From Plantago elongata (lineage: Eukaryota > Streptophyta > Magnoliopsida > Lamiales > Plantaginaceae): a stretch of 64,000 bases of DNA. The position numbers were made by a program, and so were the translations under genes. Under the pieces are notes generated by a model. It searched no databases, was not told the origin of the DNA, and saw nothing but the letters and a program-made list of their open reading frames with translations. Below are positions 12,993-25,212 of this stretch, one piece after another. Numbering within the stretch: position 1 is the first letter of the stretch; each line of letters starts with the position of its first letter. The stretch spans positions 47,587-111,586 of the forward strand of contig JAYMSP010000033.1 of the NCBI GenBank assembly GCA_036897095.1. The letters are read 5' to 3'.

Positions 12993-13601
12993 GTGAAAGA
13001 AATCACGATACACATGATGACGATGAAGAGTGTCACAATTTCCATACTTGTATGCTTGGTTTGCATTGTGTCGACTACAGCAGATAAGGTATTAGTTGTA
13101 GATAATCCTATTGGAGAAGCTCCATGGACGCCTAGATTGCCATGGTGGCGTCCAACACCCGCTAACCACCATCAACATCATCACGGCCACCACAGGGCAC
13201 CCCCAAGACACCGTCTGCCACCGCCACCACCTCCACGAGTGTCAATGCCACCGCCTCCACGAGTGTCAAAGTCGCCACCGCCACGGCCTGTGTCACCGCC
13301 AGTTCACAAAAGTCCGTCTCCACCAGTTCACAAAAGTCCATCTCCGCCAGTTCACAAAAGTCCTAGACCAGAACCAATTAGGTCGCCGAGCAAGAATCCA
13401 ACTGATGGCTGCTCCATGGTTATAATAAACACACAAGGTTGTGTGGGAAATCTGATTACTTCATTTTTCGCTGACAAGGTGGCGATTAGCAGTTCATGTT
13501 GCCGTGTGATTTCAGGGATCTCGGATGAGTGCTTCGTGCAAGCATTTACACAATTTGAGGATGACGCTTTTGTCCGCAGGGTTAGAGATTTCTGTGCTTA
13601 A
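12993..13601 (+). CDS. ECA1/prolamin-like secreted cysteine-rich protein with proline-rich linker
   Basis: Intronless, 202 residues. A hydrophobic signal peptide lies at about residues 10-30. A second ATG at 13023 would also leave the signal peptide and may be the real start. A His-rich stretch and a Pro-rich region follow, with SPPVHK repeated three times, resembling extensin-like glycoproteins. The C-terminal 65 residues have six cysteines spaced C-x9-C-x18-CC-x9-C-x20-C, the pattern of the ECA1/prolamin-like (formerly DUF1278) family. Relatives are secreted peptides, many expressed in reproductive tissues. The combination suggests a cell-wall or extracellular role. The ligand and tissue cannot be read from the sequence. 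The family call is good; function is inferred. Confidence 0.8.
   Translation: MKEITIHMMTMKSVTISILVCLVCIVSTTADKVLVVDNPIGEAPWTPRLPWWRPTPANHHQHHHGHHRAPPRHRLPPPPPPRVSMPPPPRVSKSPPPRPVSPPVHKSPSPPVHKSPSPPVHKSPRPEPIRSPSKNPTDGCSMVIINTQGCVGNLITSFFADKVAISSSCCRVISGISDECFVQAFTQFEDDAFVRRVRDFCA
13298..13364 (+). repeat. Three tandem codon repeats in the proline-rich linker
   Basis: Three near-identical 24-bp copies, each beginning at a CAGTTCACAAAAGTCC block, encode the repeated SPPVHKSP segments of the ECA1-like protein. They differ mainly at third codon positions. Such repeats change length readily by slippage. Confidence 0.75.
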
Positions 13602-14603
13602 CTAACAGCCTCAAAATTGCCCATACACATGAGCTACAGTATGCGTTAGTAGGGCTCAATTCCTGTCATTTATGGGTTTTTTTTTTTTTTTTTATCTTTT
13701 GCAAATTCTTTGTAGATTGGTTAGAACTTATAATCTGTCTAGTTTTCTTGATTTCTGTTTTACTGATCAGTGTACTTCACAACTTGAATATGTCATCCGA
13801 CCCATTGATGACTATCTGGTTCGATTTTCTTTTATTTTACCTTGGTGATCAGCTACAGATTTTTGATCATGTAATGCCATACACATCAAGACTTCTGTCC
13901 ATGTAATACATCGTTAACCAGCCATTGATGCAGGAATTTTAAACAAAGAAGACACCCTTTTAAGGAGATAAATGAGTGATGCTAGAAGTGTTGTGGTCAT
14001 AGGATTCTAAATTATGTGAAACTATATTATAAATTTCTAATAGATCGACTATTCTTTTTGCTCGTGAGATTCTAGATGGTGTGATACTATAAGGTAACGT
14101 TCATCTAACAGGATTTAACTAACTCAACCTGAATTGCTTTAGAGTTGTTTAAAGATCTTTAGACTTCATTCGTAAACTTCAAAGCAGATTAAACAAACAT
14201 GAACAATAAAAGGGTCGTTTAAACGAACCTCACATGTTCGAGAAATTACTTTTGCACCCACTCGTAACAGATTTAAGCAGCTTGGAAAAAAAAGGGAGAT
14301 AACGCTATTGGGCTGCAGAAATGAATTCCGACAGACATACATGATACAGCAAAAAGAACAATCATTAATGAAACAAAGCTCTTAGATATACATTTAAACA
14401 AAAGCTATGGATCATTAAACGACTCATATGTGAAACAGTTTTTCGCATATATTACCGCAATCTTCTTTTCTGTGTCATTGCCCAAAAAACATCTACGAAG
14501 TATTAGTTCAAGCTGTACAAACATGGGGAAACTATAACTGGAAAAGGAAATTGCTACGCAGAAGGGGGCTTCTGAACTTCTGATAAGGTGAAACAAGGCC
14601 TGT
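13602..14603. other. Intergenic region between convergent genes
   Basis: Holds the 3' ends of the ECA1-like gene and of the leftward UBP gene. A T-run (about 17) lies at 13678-13694. No coding sequence or clear repeat family was seen. Confidence 0.5.
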
Positions 14604-17600
14604 TCAGCTCTTGCTTTCAGCAGCTAGGCTCTCATAGAAGAGAATGTATCCGTTGTCAGTGTTACCGGAGTATTCATGAGCAGACCCGAAGAATGCCTGA
14701 ATAGCAGACTCATCTATCATCTCCACACTCTCATCGTCAAAAAACAGCCAGTGGTTGTGACTTTTGACAAGGCTGACATAGTGCCCATGGTTTGGTCCAC
14801 TCCCAACATGAACTACGACCCCAAACAAAGAGTATTCCGTGTCAGTATCTTCCACAGTGTTGCTAAGTTTCAGTTCCATAGGAAAGACTACACGATAGGA
14901 TAGTTTCTTGTGACGGTTTAGCTGCTCCATGTACTTGAATCTCTTCAGATGAATGACCAGGATACCAGGTGGTTGCTTTATCTTCATCCTCTTTTGAGCT
15001 TCTTGCAAACTGTCAGTTTAGGAAAATTAACTCCTTTTTCTGGTATGTGAATAACTAGAAGCAAATATATCATAGAACCCTTGTGATTTGCTAAATATCC
15101 AAAAAAACATGAATTTGGGAATGTTCAGCACCCTCAAAACCCTAGTTGGCGAAAGGGGTGTTTAACACATCAAAGTCATGGCTTTTGCTGATACTCATCA
15201 AACATTGGAGTAAACAAGGAAATACACCCATTCACTTACCTACAGCACCTATCACAGAAGAATTTATCCTCAGCATTGAGGGTTTCTGTGGAGCTAAAAT
15301 TCTTGAGGCAGCTAGTAATTGAACTATTTTGTTCAATATCAAGGCTTAGATCTAAGAATGTCTCGTCTCTCGCGGTAACAGTCTCACACCGTAAACATCT
15401 TGTCTCGTTTGTAAGAATACCCTGCATACGTATCAACATTAAGCCAACAAGTAAAACAAACATTGGTCAAGAACGCTCATAATCAGTTTTGGGCCTCCAA
15501 AACAGAGCAATCAAGTTGAAATTTATACTATTTGAAGATGAAAAAAGGGACTGACAAAAGTAACTTATACTATAGCTGGCAAAGATTTCATGCTAGTATA
15601 GTACAAGTGAATGGACATATTGTATTACAAAAATGAGTCCAACAAATCCATGATCCCAAAAATTATCCCAATGCTTTCCATGTGCCCAATGGAAACATAC
15701 TGCATCTTTCAATTACATCAAACTAAAGATTACATGTTTACAGCTTTCCGACTGTGCTATTTAATCCAAAATTTCAATCTTAATATTATTTGTTAACGCT
15801 GTGAATATCTCATTTTAGTTATGTTATTATCTAATGATGTTCTTGTGGGATTCGGACAAAAATTCTCCGAACATCTTCAAGCTGAGCATTATTTCGTGGT
15901 TCACCATGCAGGCAATATATTTTATGTTTCAAACAAGAACCGTGCATAAAAGTACTAGAAAGACATGGGATCTACAATCAATATCTAAGTGTGAAAACAC
16001 AACTTTAAATGAGACAATTATTCAAAAATTATAGAACATTGGGGTAGTTCACCTGAAAAATTTTGTGCACCCAAGTTACAAGCGGCTCCTTAACACCATT
16101 GACCTGGCCATTACACGGTCCATTCTGAACAGCATCAGCGGAAGTAGTCTGCGACCCACTTATTGTCTTGTGACACTCTTTTTCCACTATCTCGACAAGT
16201 TCATTCAGCAGGTAGTTCAAAAATTCATGGGCATCCTACATGAAAACACAGACTTCACGTCATTTCAAACTGAAGGCATTGAACCTTACCAGGCAAATCA
16301 CATCATGAAGAGGATTCTACAACCTATACCCTGTCTGATCACATCGAAGTATGAGTGAAGAAACCATATGGCCACTGGCCAGAGCAATGGTGTTAATGAT
16401 TTGAGTTAAATATTCCAGTCATGAACTGAAATTGTAACCCATGGAAATAAGTGAAGTCTCCTATTGAAGATAAGCAGAGGAAATGAGACCTACTACTTGC
16501 AGGCTATGCCTCCCATTTGGAAGCACTTTCCAACATTTTGTTCCTCATATCTTTCTTAAGCTTCTCCATAGCAGTACCAAACATGTTTGATTTTCAACTA
16601 AGGAACAGTTTTTTTTTTTAAATCATGCACCTGGTAGAAAAATTGAGAAGCCCCAAGCCACAATGCAACAAAACATCAGCTTGGTTAGGTGATGTCAGTG
16701 GGTTGGAGGCACTGTTTATAATAACACCTAATAAAGCATTCAAGAAACTATGGAGCAGTAGAAGCATCCCACCCACTTCACATTCTTGAGCCCAAACTGT
16801 ACCTATTTAATATCTCTGTGGAGGAGGAGAGGTCTTCAGGTCATCTTCTAAGTAATGTTTTTGTTTCACATATTATTTTATATATACTTGGATTGAGGTC
16901 ACAGAATACGAACCCAAAAAGGTAGACCCGTTAAATTGTACCAACTACCAATGTTTACAGTTAAAGGGGCATTGCAAAAGCTAGAGAACAAACCACACTT
17001 CCTAAGAATTACTCAGTATTGAAAGTGGCTTACTGCCAAAAATTAGAAAATAATCAGTTTTAAGTTTTTAACATCATACCTGATGCATGTATCCTCGGAA
17101 AAGTTCATTTTCTTTCCAAACTTTTTGCACAAAGCGCCTAGGAGCTATTACACCTGTTTTCCTCTTCTGTGAACTTATCTGCGTACAGTGAAATAAAAAT
17201 CCATGTTAATCTCTAGTAAACGTTAAAGTTCAAATCACAGTTCCCGGCATTACACATGAATCAGCATTCAGCACAATGCTTCAGGTCCAAGACTAAAATA
17301 GGAAAGAACAACTAACTTATAGGGGGGTTAATACATGTGCAGTATTGAATAAGCAAACTTGTAGCATTATGCATGCCACTTTTGCCAGGTGATATGGCCT
17401 TTTTTTTGTACACAGTTGTTTGTATATAGTATGTCATATATGAAGTCACCAACCAATAACTTTACTCAAAAGCTAAGGCAGGTTTAATTCTTAAAATTAG
17501 AGAACACCACCAAGCTCAGGTGCAGCAATTTATAAAAAACTATTGACTAGTAAGTAATGTTTTTCCTTTAGTCATAAACTACCTGAGAGAACAATTCTGC

Positions 17601-18355
17601 AAGACACGTCAAGAGATTCTCCTCCACGTCCCCCTGGTTTTTGCAATTCAAATTGTACTCCAGTAATTGCTCACGAAACGGTACACAAAAGTACAAAGCC
17701 TGTGACATAGAGACCAGGTCATCTCCAAACCAAAAATGCCCAATAACATGAAAATTCGAAAAAAAAGGGCCTCATCACAAAAAAAAAAAAAAAAAAGACC
17801 AAGTAAACCATAACTACTCATTAGGGATCTATTGTTCTACAGTATTACATAATGAACCACTTAAAGCATCACCAGTTCACCACCATCCATGACTATTTCA
17901 AAAATTACACTCCCCACACCTCCTAATCATTCACATCAAGGTGCAACTGCAGACTGGTAAACTCATCTCATTATACATCCAACTGATCATCCATATTTCA
18001 TACCTAGCACTTACGACGATGCAAACCAAATTCCCTAGAGTGAAGTGTTCCGTACACAATCATCAGCAGAAAACCTAACATAGCTACATCATCATACCTA
18101 ATCCCCAACTTTCTACCAAAACCCAATCAATCAGACCAATCAAGAGCAGACACACATACAAAACCCTTGAGCTAACAAAACATCAGCAAAATATCACCAA
18201 AAACCTCCAATACATAAAGCAATGATCGAATAATAGACCTGGAGAACGCTATTGCAGTAGCAAGTGTTCCCGAAATTCTCCAACCCGAAGTAACGTTCTG
18301 TTTCGGGAAATTGGTCGCCGAGTGCTTTCTCTAGCTTCGAACCAGCAAGACCCAT
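14604..18355 (-). CDS. UBP3/UBP4: Ubiquitin-specific protease, UBP3/UBP4 type
   Basis: Cysteine protease that removes ubiquitin from proteins; Arabidopsis UBP3 and UBP4 are nuclear and act in pollen development. Six exons, in transcription order: 18355-18239, 17699-17583, 17178-17080, 16235-16053, 15421-15240, 15009-14604. They sum to 1104 nt (367 residues plus stop), close to the about 370 residues of the family. The Cys box is [11 protein letters not shown] with catalytic Cys32. The His box is GPNHGHY with His309, followed by FFDD near 324. Two CxxC pairs (181/184 and 228/231) can bind zinc. The start at 18355 gives [12 protein letters not shown], matching the conserved N-terminus (an MGxxxS-like context allowing N-myristoylation). 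An upstream in-frame ATG at 18394 is less likely. Confidence 0.96.
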
Positions 18356-19149
18356 CCTTCGGAGCGTGACACCATGAAATATGCACCACCGCAATCAGAC
18401 GACAAGCTTCTGTATCAATTGTGTCGATAGTGGGTTTATTGGTTTCGTTCAGTGATGTAGTTGGATTTACTGATTCTAGGGTGAAAGAATTTGTGATATT
18501 TTCTTTCGCTTGCGACAGTAGATGGATGGAGTAAAACGTGGTGTGGTGTGGTGGTGGCTCACTGCTGCTAATCGTATTGGCATCTTTTATCTCGGATTAT
18601 GATTTAACAAGCCAAACACTAATCGCGTCAGATCTTCATCGTAATCGCCCATCATCAGAAGTCTGACCACGACACGTGTTTTGTCCATGTAATTTATACT
18701 CCCCGATCCCGAATTCATATTCTCGTAATCCCATATACAAATTTTAAAATAATAAAAATTAGTAAGGTAAAAAATACGGTGATAAATTTAAAAATAGAGG
18801 TTATCAAATATGATAAAGTATGAGATTTAGTGTGATACATTGTAAAATGGAGTGTGGTAAGAATAGACTAAGACAGCAGAGTATTCGATTGTGATGTTTA
18901 TATTGTGATAGATTATAAAATTATTTAATTTGTTATGAATTATAATATAAATGGAGTAAACATGTGATATATATTGAATGTAAAAGAAATGTCAATATTG
19001 TTTTGCATTGAAGTTTTTATATAACATTAGTATACATTTTTTTTTTCGAACTGGCGATCTACTAGTATATACTTATATGTGAATCCTAGTACAATATTAA
19101 TACATGAGTTAGTATTGTGAGAGTGAATATTTTTCAATAGAGAAGGAAA
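18356..19149. other. UBP upstream region and AT-rich DNA
   Basis: Contains the promoter and 5' leader of the UBP gene. A TACTCCCCGATCCCG segment near 18697 resembles one end of a Stowaway-type MITE, but no matching second end was found. The rest is AT-rich and has no open frames of interest. Confidence 0.4.
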
Positions 19150-19889
19150 ATCTAGAATATCGAAATCAGCTAGATAAACCGAACATGCGGTTCGCAATCA
19201 GACCGGCTACCTATATATAGGCAACAAAAGACAAAACGTACTGGAAAAACACCCAAAAACCATCGTTTCCCTCTTTCTACAATTCGCTCCAGTTCTGTAA
19301 GAACGATTAAACACGGATTCAGATCGATGTCCTTCAACATCAACGAAACAGGCGCGCGACGATTGATTTGGGAAGAAGTGCGTGGCGTCGATTGATCGGT
19401 GCGGGGAAGCGTGCGGAGGTTATTGGAAGCGATCGTCGCGCGACGATCGATCCGGGAGAGGTGCGCGGCGGCGAAGAGCAAGCATGCGTCAACTGGAGGT
19501 GATTGTCAGGTTTTCACCGCTCTAGCCTCCTTGCCGTCGCCGATTACAACCACCTATGCCGGTGTTTTTTCACTCTCAGCTATCATTTTATTACTTGCTT
19601 AGCTCAATACTGATTTGATTGATCATTTTTGCTGTGTTTACATCCATTCCATATGAAATTGATGTTTTGCTGATTGTTTATGTTTTTTGGTGCTTTGACC
19701 TCTGATGTGGTGGTTTTACTGTTGTTTGTGTCTCGGTCTTGTGTGTCTGTTGTTGATATGGCTCTCATTTGCTACCTTTTGGATTATAGCTTTTAGTGAG
19801 TGGCAGATTAAGTGAATTAAATTGTTTTTGGCGTGTAGATTGTAAGTAGTAGTTGGATTGTTTTATGTAGGTTTGGTATTATAGTTTCA

Positions 19890-20720
19890 AGCGGAATTCA
19901 TATGATTTAAATACATGGTGTTGTAGTTTTAATTATGGTTATTATAGTTTTAGCTTGCATTGAATGTTTCGACATGTTATTATTTTAGTTCATAAATTAT
20001 AGTTTTAATATTTATTATTGGGATGATTTTTAAAAACGTTTTGTTATAATATTAAAAGGACAATATTATGCTTTTAAATGACACTTTTATATATTTAAGC
20101 ATTAATATTAGTGTGTTACATTTTATGTTTTAATAATAAAATATAGTTAACATTTTAAAACGTATTGTTTTAAGTATCAAAATTAGTTCTTTTTCTTGAC
20201 CCTAGTGAAATATTATTTTTTACAAATGTGTTGTTAGTTTTAAGAGGTGATACACTGTTATGGTCTTAAGCATTAATTTTATTATATTTATATTATATCG
20301 AGTAGATGTATGTTATTGTTGTTAACGCATATATTATAGTCATAAGATCTATTGTTATAATTTTAAACATCAACATCAGTGTTTTAGCTTATACGAAATA
20401 ATTATGATTTCATTTTTTAGCGCATATGTGATAGTCAAAAGACATGTTGTAATTTTAAGCATTAACATTACTATTTTAGCTTATGCAATGATTTGATTTT
20501 TCTTGCAAATGTTTTGTTATAATTTTAAAAGACACGATTATGATTTTATGTTTTAATGTAACTGTTTTAACTTGTGTTGCATATTCCTGCTTTGCTATAG
20601 TTTTAAATTGAACTATTATGATTTTACGCATCAACGTTACTGTTTTTAACGTGTGTTGCACGTTTCTTCTTTATTTTTAAGCACCATTGTGATATATAGT
20701 TATAATGAAAGTTGTTATGG
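19890..20720 (+). repeat. Degenerate ~90-bp tandem array in copy A
   Basis: Repeated segments of the form AGCTTGTGTTGCATGTTT followed by TGTTATAGTTTTAAG and a CATCAATGTTACTG-like block recur at roughly 80-95 bp. Good examples lie near 19950, 20477, 20570 and 20650. Copies are strongly diverged, which points to an old array. Confidence 0.55.
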
Positions 20721-21059
20721 TTTTAATTCAATTAGTGAATGGTTTATGCAGGTATGATGTTGACATTGATTTGAATGATAGGTCTCTTAAAGTTGTCCAA
20801 GCAGTGTTGAAGCAACAAGCAAGCACGTGCAATAAAAGATATAAAGGTAAAGTTCACCTAGTTTGATCGGAAAAATGTCTACCGTAACAACTCAACTGCA
20901 TTTGCATCAAAAATACTAAATGAACATTTATTGTAATAATTTTTTATGAGAATAGATGTTTTTCAATATTTGAATGATTAAATGTTCAAGTAGTTTACCT
21001 TAGTTTGTTTATTGTTGTTTTAATGACTTTCTGAAACTTTTGTGTTTGTTTAATGGTAG

Positions 21060-21300
21060 TTTGATGGTATTAGATAGTAATCATAAAAATATCATGTAGG
21101 TCCTTAAAACTATCACGTTAATTATTTAAAAAATAACAAAATGAAGTTAAAACTATAATTAAGATATACATTGCCGATGCATTAAAACTATTATATCATC
21201 TTTTAAAATATTAGAAAAATATGTTAAAACTGTATCTGAAACTTTCAATGCTAATAACTTAAATTTATAACATAATCCGTTAAAATCATAACGTCGTCGA
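21060..21300 (-). repeat. Inverted portion of the array in copy A
   Basis: The motif TTAAAACTAT, the reverse complement of the GTTTTAA core, recurs here. The repeats therefore face those at 19890-20720, which would let a single strand fold back. Confidence 0.45.
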
Positions 21301-21774
21301 TTTTTTAAGAATTTCAGCCGGTCAGATTGTTAAAATTAAAAAACATAAAAACCATTGATTTTTCTATGTTTTAAGAAAATCTTACATTTTTCAAGACTTT
21401 GACTTAATACATTACTCTTTTTAATCTATATACGTTTAGTTTTAATAATACTTGATATTTTACTTTTGCACTCTTTTTAAGAGAGAATATCATGAATAAA
21501 ATAATAAGTAAATTATAGGGGCATGACAAGGAATTGCGAGGGATAACAATGAATACATATTGGGAATTCACATAAGAAACGGTATGTATATTATTTTGAG
21601 TAAGTATACTATAAGGTAAAACTTTCCTATATAATCGGAAAATCAGGATCAAATGTAAAAAACCAGCAAATTGACCTTAACACGCGGTTTTTAGTTCAAC
21701 GGGTTGCCTAAAATTGAACGCAAAGAACCACGCTTAGAATCTGGAAAAGAAATAAAAGCATAGCAGAATCGATT

Positions 21775-21915
21775 GGCATTGGAGATCGGAGATGCCGAGA
21801 CCGAGACGACATCGATCCATCGGAGATCGGAGATGTTGAGACAACGATCCATTAAAGATCGGAGAGGACATTGATCCATCGGAGACGCCATCGATCAATT
21901 GGAGATCGGAGCTCG
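21775..21915. repeat. Short GATCGGAGA-type repeats
   Basis: Irregular copies of GGAGATCGGAGATG and GATCCATCGGAGA recur within 140 bp in copy B. They form a GC-richer island next to the left terminus. No coding function is seen. Confidence 0.55.
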
Positions 21916-22369
21916 AACCAATGATCGAAATTCGTGATCACTCATGAGTCACGAATCTATCTCCGGTTTGCGCATGCCAAGCCAAACGAACACTGCCACG
22001 TGAAATCTCGAGCACGTCCATGAAAGTGTCGAGTTGTAGCTGTGGTAAATGGATCTCGATCTGTCCACATCCTAGCTGAACCGGCGGCGAGAAACAGTTG
22101 GAGCGATGATGAAGTGACACTCGCCGGAGAGGCTTGTTAGGAGAGGGGGGAGGACGGTGGTTGAGACCAGTATCCACGTAAGCCTTCTTCCTCGATTCTT
22201 ACACCTTTTGGGAAGCGGTTTGGATGATGATGATGATGAATCGCCATTTATGGAAGGTAATGTCACTACCGTTTGATCTTAAGAACTGATATTAAGATAC
22301 GATGTCTTTCGATCTGATGTTACGAACATATATTGCGATGTGATATTATAGTGAAAATTGAATCATTTT

Positions 22370-23300
22370 GCAGTCATGTTATGATTTTAAGAGCTTATGT
22401 CATCTTTTTAATCAACATTATTGTAGTTTTAGGTTGTGTTGAATGTTTCGTCTATTATTGTGATTTATTATTTCGCAATCATGTTATGTTGCTTTGTTAT
22501 GGTTTTAAGACCCCTATACTATATTATAGCATTCTATTGTTTTAGAAACATAAATTAATATTAAGATAAATTGTTATATATTTCAAATTCAATGTTATTG
22601 TTTTAAGTATCAATATCAATGTGTTTAAATTGGGTTGCATGTTTATGTTGATTATAGGTTTAAGATGCATTGTTGTAGTTTTAAGTGATACTTTTATGCT
22701 ATTAAAAACCAATTTGACGTTTTTAACTTATGTTGCAAGTTTTTGTCTTGTTATACTTTTAATAGTCATTTGATATAGTTTTAAGAGACATTGTTATTGT
22801 TGTAAGTATCAATGTCAAGCTTCTGTAGTGTTAATTAACTTTATTTATGATTTTAAGTTGTGCATTTTTATTTGTTTGTTATGGTTTAAAGGTGTTTTGT
22901 TATATTTTTAAAAAACAACGTAATTGTTTTAAGCATATATTTTACTGTTATTAGCTTGTATTGCATGCTCCCGCGTTGTTACATATATAAGAGAAATTAT
23001 TATTGTTATAAACTACATAGTTATAGTTTTATGTATTAATGTTATAAGTTTTAGCTTGTGTTGTATATTCGAGCTTTGTTAAAGTTTTAATATGCACTAT
23101 TGTTGTTTTAAGCATCAATGTTACTAAATTTTAATTTTTGTTGCTTGTTTCCATATGTTATTGTTTTAAGTACAAATGTCTAAACTAATTGAACATGAGA
23201 ACACCCCAAAACTATATTATAGCCATCTATTGTTTTAAAAATATAAATTAAGGTTTTAATAGGACATGTTACTCTTATAATATTACGTGTTGTGGTATTT
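22370..23300 (+). repeat. Degenerate ~90-bp tandem array in copy B
   Basis: Same kind of units as in copy A: TTGTGTTGCATGTTT-like blocks near 22432, 22628, 22720, 22963 and 23054, alternating with TTATAGTTTTAAG blocks. Clear neighbours are about 91-92 bp apart. Confidence 0.55.
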
Positions 23301-23589
23301 ACATAGAATGTTGATGTCAAAAGATCATTGAAATGTCTCAGGTCTCACTGTCGTAACAATGCAAGAGTTACTAGAAGTGTGAAAAAGACACTATAATGAA
23401 GCAGCAAGCAAGCAACACGACTTGGTTTTTTTTTTTTTTTGGTTCTTTCAATATTATTTGTAATAATTTAATGTTAAAAAATATTATGGTTCAATATATG
23501 GTGGTTTTAAAAGTCTGTGTTATTTATTTAAATTCATCGGTTACTATTTTAATATTTTTCGACATGTTACTGATTTATAAATATTTGAA

Positions 23590-23790
23590 ATGTTCATGTT
23601 AATTAAGGTTTTACATTATCTCTTAAAAATACAATGAACAATATTAAAACAAAAATGTATCAACTTAAAACTATCAAGAAAAAAGATAGTTTGATTATCA
23701 CAAACTCTTAAAAATACAATAAACTATTTAAAAAAATCAACAAATCGACTTAAAAACTGTCACATAATTAATATTCAACATAATTGATAT
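23590..23790 (-). repeat. Inverted portion of the array in copy B
   Basis: AACTTAAAACTATC and CTTAAAAATACAAT-like motifs repeat in the orientation opposite to 22370-23300, matching the arrangement at 21060-21300. Confidence 0.4.
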
Positions 23791-23925
23791 TCTTAACAGT
23801 TCAACTGGTTTAACTTTATTCAGCCGGTCTGATCATAAGTTGCCCGAAAACCACGATAAACCTTGATTTTCCATGTTTTTTTGGAAAATCTCCCCTTTTA
23901 TAAGACTTTGGCTATTATTTTTCTA

Positions 23926-25212
23926 AATATTGACCTATATTATCAAATAAATCATCTATGATATTAATCAACCGTCTCATTCTATGTAAAATTTTAAAGT
24001 CGTTATGTATAATAATCCGCACTACCATTTGTGAGATGTTATAGTGCCTCATACTCATTGTGGGTTTTGTATTGATTGAATTATGATTTCATTACGGACA
24101 ACATCGTATTTCTTCATGGCATATGCGACTACTTACTCGATAATGATAATATACACCGAAGCTCGGTTAACTTGGTCAATGTTATTGCCCAATATCCTTC
24201 CATCTTATCTATTCCCAAAAAATCATGTTGGCATTGTAAAAATTATAACAATAAAACACACGTTAAAATATTAGTACGTAGTAAATATACTCAACTCTCT
24301 AACAAATGTTGAAAGTTCAAATGATTAAACACGCAGTATTGTGTTATTTCTATACTATATGATATTGAATTCATAAGTGTTCCACTCCCAAGCAACACTT
24401 CAATTTCATTCTTAACAAAAGATTGTAATATAAGATATTAATTTATCAGTTATCTGATAGTTTGATCATGTTATTTTTTACTTGAAAACTTCTTCAATTG
24501 ATTTTAGTTTAATTCAAACTCTTTCAGTTTTATTTAATTCAATTTTGATCAATTATATTTTATACAATATTTCACTTTAATTCAATGTAAATTCCAATTG
24601 ATCAAAGATTTTATCCAATTTATATTTCTTAATGTAAGGTTAAATGACATTTTACACTGAAAATGAAATGGGATTTGCGACTTTGAAGTTAATTACCTAT
24701 ATCTAAAACATCACATCTACCATCAAACACTCACAAATCACATACAACCCCCTTGTCCACGAAATCATAATGCATTTATGTAGATCATAAAATTATGCTC
24801 ACGTTGCTTGCAGTGCAACCGCACACACTATACAATACCCCACAAACTTGGAGAAAAAGAAAAGAGAACTTCATGTGAGAAGAAATCGGAGAGTCATACA
24901 CAATAACACAAGCAAACGAAAGGACATTTTCGTCCATTCAAAATCAAGCAACATAACCGTCTGTAACTTCTGACAAATTCCACAAAATACGGAGCCTAAT
25001 TTCCCCTCCCTACCCCCACCTAGTCAGCCACTAGCACCTCAACACGTCAGCACCAAGCTACTGAATCCTGCCACACTCTCCAGCTCACGATACTCCAATT
25101 ACACAATATAATAATCCTCCCAAATACTTTCCAATACAAAAATAGAAGCCGCCATCACTATTCCATATCACATTTCACCAATTACCCTTTCTGTTACTCA
25201 AAAATTACCAAA
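23926..25212. other. AOX1 upstream region
   Basis: AT-rich DNA without a gene. A stretch at 24470-24620 repeats AATTCAA-like words. The 200 bases before 25213 should hold the AOX1 promoter and leader, but I could not fix a TATA box or start site. Confidence 0.4.

Larger units (their letters stand above)
19150..21420. mobile_element. Putative TIR-bounded non-autonomous element, copy A
   Basis: The left end carries AATCAGACCGGCT (near 19195) and the right end carries AGCCGGTCAGATT (near 21316), an inverted pair with one mismatch. A GC-rich section at 19320-19560 follows the left end. Beyond it is an AT-rich interior with a degenerate array of units ending in GTTTTAAG. The array continues in opposite orientation near the right end. 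No transposase is present. The layout resembles a Mutator-like or foldback element. Limits are approximate and no target-site duplication was recognised. Confidence 0.45.
21600..23925. mobile_element. Putative TIR-bounded non-autonomous element, copy B
   Basis: The left end at about 21625 reads TTTCC-x9-GGAAAATCAGG. The right end (about 23870-23905), in reverse complement, reads TTTCC-x9-GGAAAATCAAGG. The right end also contains AGCCGGTCTGATC, matching copy A. After the left end comes a section rich in GATCGGAGA repeats (21780-21910), then an AT-rich array. As in copy A, the array turns round near the right end. No transposase is present. The two copies lie side by side, so they may descend from tandem duplication or nested insertion. 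Confidence 0.5.

Noticed and set aside
18690-18960. Stowaway MITE in the UBP upstream region
   Set aside because: Only one end resembles the family; the opposite end could not be matched.
19170-19602. Possible coding exon in the GC-rich part of copy A
   Set aside because: Open frames on both strands lack family similarity and the segment belongs to a repeat-like element.
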